In this document: in pieces, positions 6,498 to 8,019 of the stretch | Layout: each line of letters opens with the position of its first letter | Numbering within the stretch: the stretch's first letter is position 1 | Assembly: GCA_964498075.1 (NCBI GenBank) | Contig: CAZCGA010000219.1 | Coordinates: forward strand, 1-8,019 | Source of the DNA: CAZCGA01 sp964498075 | Lineage (GTDB): Bacteria > Desulfobacterota > Binatia > HRBIN30 | DNA length: 8,019 bases | Direction of reading: 5' to 3' | The notes under the pieces: model-generated | The model's database searches: none | What the model saw: only the letters and a program-made list of their open reading frames with translations | What the model was told of the DNA's origin: nothing | Position numbers and translations under genes: made by a program

Positions 6498-6717
6498 ACG
6501 GCACCTCCGTCACCCGTCTACGCCGCGCGCCCGGGGCACACAACCACGACGCACCAGGCGGCCGCTGCGCGCGCGCCGTTGATGAGGGGTAGTGAGTTCC
6601 GATATGGTACCGCTCGCGTGAAGTTCCCAGAGCATGCCTCGATGGATCAGCCGCGAAATCAGCCGTATTCGGACGCCAGCGGCAGAGCGGCATAGGCGGG
6701 GCTGAGAGAAGACCCGC
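6498..6717. other. Divergent intergenic region
   Basis: These 220 bp separate the start of the acyl-CoA dehydrogenase (minus) from the dehydrogenase remnant (plus). The region holds the strong ribosome site of the former at 6502-6508 and a possible plus-strand promoter at 6579-6608. An 8-bp direct repeat, ATCAGCCG, occurs at 6646-6653 and 6658-6665, one 12-bp step apart. No gene was recognised here on either strand, and no convincing minus-strand promoter. Confidence 0.6.
6579..6608 (+). promoter_or_regulatory. Possible sigma-70-type promoter
   Basis: TTGATG (6579-6584) and TATGGT (6603-6608) are separated by 18 bp. Each matches four of six bases of the sigma-70 -35 and -10 consensus. It lies in a locally AT-richer patch about 110 bp before the plus-strand ATG at 6718. 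Placement is sensible, but the match is modest and the organism's sigma preference is unknown. Confidence 0.25.
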
Positions 6718-6900
6718 ATGGAGCTGAACGGCAAGGTTGCGCTGGTGACCGGTGCGAGCCGCGGAGTCGGACGGGCGATTGCGGTAGAGCTGGCGCGGGC
6801 GGGGGTGGACGTTGCCTGCGCGGCACGTGCGACCGATGACGCGCCGCTGAAGCTACCCGGTACGATCGACGCGACGGTGCGCGAGATCGAGCAGGTCCGG
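6718..6900 (+). pseudogene. N-terminal remnant of a short-chain dehydrogenase/reductase
   Basis: From the ATG at 6718 (AGAGAAG six bases upstream serves as a fair ribosome site), about 61 codons read as a classical short-chain dehydrogenase. They open with MELNGKVALVTGASRGVGRA, which holds the TGxxxGxG dinucleotide-binding motif at residues 11-18. ELARAGVDVACAARATDD follows, and then KLPGTIDATVREIEQV, which fits an NAD(P)-binding Rossmann start. Past about codon 61 the sequence turns Arg/Ser-rich and no longer resembles the family. The NNAG motif and the YxxxK catalytic pair never appear. The frame is not interrupted: it stays open through 6901-6987 into the cyclase-like region. The simplest reading is a dehydrogenase gene truncated by a rearrangement near 6900. 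The alternative is the front part of a fusion protein running to the end of the window. Loss of dehydrogenase activity is nearly certain either way. Confidence 0.7.
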
Positions 6901-6987
6901 AGCAGGTTGGTCCTGGGTCGGTCTTGCCGAGCACCATCTCGATCGCTACCTTCGTGGCGAAACGCGCAGTCCACCCGACGAACCGCT

Positions 6988-8019
6988 ATGCTGCTGTTAG
7001 CTGTCTCGATAGACCTATGTGATTCGACTTGCGTGAAGTGGAAGATGCGCTCGGCCGCTGGCGCGGATAGTCTGAAGCCGGCGCTCCATAATCTGGTCCG
7101 GACGTTCTATCGGCAAGAGGTGTACTTTCACCTCTTGCTCTTGCAAAACGGCCTTCCGTTGGACCAAATCTTCGTGATCAAAACGCTCGGTGACGAGGTG
7201 TGGATCGTCATCACTATCCCGGACGACACCGGCCCGCTGCAGCGCAACAATGTCGTCCGCGCCGCCTTGGAGGCGGCGATCGAAACCAGTCGCCGCACAG
7301 TGCTCGCCGTGGCGCCGCTGCCTGAGCCGTATGGTGACACCGAGGAGGACGTGCGAGGGTACCGCGAGGAACTCCCCTTGAAGATCTTCATGGATGTCCT
7401 CGACAGCGACGAACTCATTGAAGTCGCCGGCATCAGGTACGAGACGTTCGCCGAAGATGCGTTCATGTTACGCAGCGACGCGGGCCCGTCGATCGCCAGC
7501 GTTTCCGAGGATGATCTTAGGGCAGTCATTGAGCGGCTCGCCGGCTCTCCGGTCGTGAGCGGGCGCGCGACGATTCGAACTGACTATGTTGGGTGGGGAA
7601 TTGATCGTTTCTTTCGCTGCCGTGATCGTGTCAAGCCGCCCTTCGTCACCTGCGGCCAATCGTTAGTGAGAACGATCCACGATCCAGAATCCGGCGCGGA
7701 GGAGGTTGGAGTACCCCTTACGACGGACTCCAATATTCGGCGAGTCACCATCGCAACCTCTCTCGGCGGCAATCCGAATGCCAGGGAGTTCAGGAACTAC
7801 CTCTTTGTTCGCGAACCCATCCCTGGGGGAGAGCTGAACGGGATTCCGAGCGATTACGCCGTCTACTACGTACTCAGGGATCCGCCGACCCTCGATTTTT
7901 CCGACTGGCCGGTATCGGACCGCTTCAAAGCAAGTCCTGAGAAGGCGCTACACGATTGGGGCCTGGCTAGCAGCCCGTTGAGAAAGCCACCTCGCGATGT
8001 AGAGTTGCGCTCGGTGCCG
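6988..8019 (+). CDS. Class III nucleotidyl cyclase-like protein, 3' end outside the window
   Basis: The frame is open from the ATG at 6988 to the window edge, 344 codons with no stop. No clear ribosome site precedes 6988, and the same frame is open back to 6718, so the start is uncertain. Residues 4-14 (LAVSIDLCDST) fit the first strand of a class III adenylate/guanylate cyclase, with Asp9 as first metal ligand. FVIKTLGDEVWIVI gives Lys65 (purine recognition) and Asp69 (second metal ligand). TDYVGWGIDRFFR gives Asp199 (substrate-recognition Asp), Asp206 where cyclases usually have Asn, and Arg210 where they have the transition-state Arg. The 7- and 4-residue spacings among these match the family. 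The two metal Asp are 60 residues apart, more than in typical members, and the segment between about 100 and 195 is enlarged. Residues 215-344 (for example REFRNYLFVREP and YAVYYVLRDPP) are unrecognised. It may make a cyclic nucleotide, or be a cyclase-derived protein with altered activity. Family assignment is by motif only. Confidence 0.65.
   Translation, partial: MLLLAVSIDLCDSTCVKWKMRSAAGADSLKPALHNLVRTFYRQEVYFHLLLLQNGLPLDQIFVIKTLGDEVWIVITIPDDTGPLQRNNVVRAALEAAIETSRRTVLAVAPLPEPYGDTEEDVRGYREELPLKIFMDVLDSDELIEVAGIRYETFAEDAFMLRSDAGPSIASVSEDDLRAVIERLAGSPVVSGRATIRTDYVGWGIDRFFRCRDRVKPPFVTCGQSLVRTIHDPESGAEEVGVPLTTDSNIRRVTIATSLGGNPNAREFRNYLFVREPIPGGELNGIPSDYAVYYVLRDPPTLDFSDWPVSDRFKASPEKALHDWGLASSPLRKPPRDVELRSVP

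Noticed and set aside
6646..6665. 8-bp direct repeat ATCAGCCG spaced by 12 bp, considered as an operator
   Set aside because: Only two short copies, no dyad symmetry and no regulator gene next to it; chance is a sufficient explanation.
5178..6695. Plus-strand open frame of 505 codons opposite the acyl-CoA dehydrogenase
   Set aside because: It is antisense to a gene with both family signatures and a strong ribosome site, and its composition is that of a GC-driven shadow frame.
6510..6974. Minus-strand frame of 154 codons across the divergent intergenic region and dehydrogenase remnant
   Set aside because: Most of it is the antisense of the dehydrogenase start. Only the short block near 6908-6985, in a different minus-strand frame, looked protein-like, and that is listed separately.
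7128..7529. Minus-strand frame of 133 codons inside the cyclase-like region
   Set aside because: Ser/Thr-rich low-information translation; the plus strand in the same interval carries ordered cyclase motifs.

Overview
The window is GC-rich, gene-dense bacterial DNA. A proteobacterial-like or Candidatus Binatia/Desulfobacterota-like environmental bacterium would fit. This rests only on the high GC, the acyl-CoA metabolism genes and a secreted Cys-rich protein ending in a dockerin-like calcium-binding pair, so taxonomy is an inference. No rRNA, tRNA, CRISPR array, transposase or integrase was seen.

Layout. Positions 2-358 (+) hold the 3' end of a gene for a small helix-turn-helix protein. It converges on a block of minus-strand genes, read from right to left: an acyl-CoA dehydrogenase of about 600 residues (6497-4716); a molybdopterin oxidoreductase with an N-terminal [4Fe-4S] site (4570-2327); a secreted protein with Cys-rich repeats and a dockerin-like tail (2258-672); and an 83-codon orphan fragment (662-411). 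The fragment is a second, about 86% identical copy of the C-terminal end of the molybdopterin oxidoreductase. The secreted-protein gene is therefore bracketed by two direct copies of the 3' end of the neighbouring enzyme gene, which is a footprint of duplication or insertion. A weak hairpin plus T-run separates the dehydrogenase from the oxidoreductase, so one continuous operon is not certain.

The 220-bp stretch 6498-6717 is a divergent intergenic region. To its right, on the plus strand, a short-chain dehydrogenase gene begins at 6718 but loses family resemblance after about 60 codons. In the same uninterrupted frame, a class III nucleotidyl cyclase-like domain begins near 6988 and runs off the window at 8019 with no stop. 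This is either a decayed dehydrogenase remnant abutting a cyclase-like gene, or an in-frame fusion.

How the genes work together: the dehydrogenase and the Mo enzyme are both redox enzymes and may serve one degradation pathway, but no substrate can be read from the sequence. The secreted protein, the regulator and the cyclase-like protein have no evident metabolic link to them. The points of most interest are the alternating 37-residue eight-cysteine repeats followed by a knottin-like cysteine pattern, the duplicated 3' end around that gene, and the cyclase-like protein with an Asn-to-Asp change at a catalytic position.
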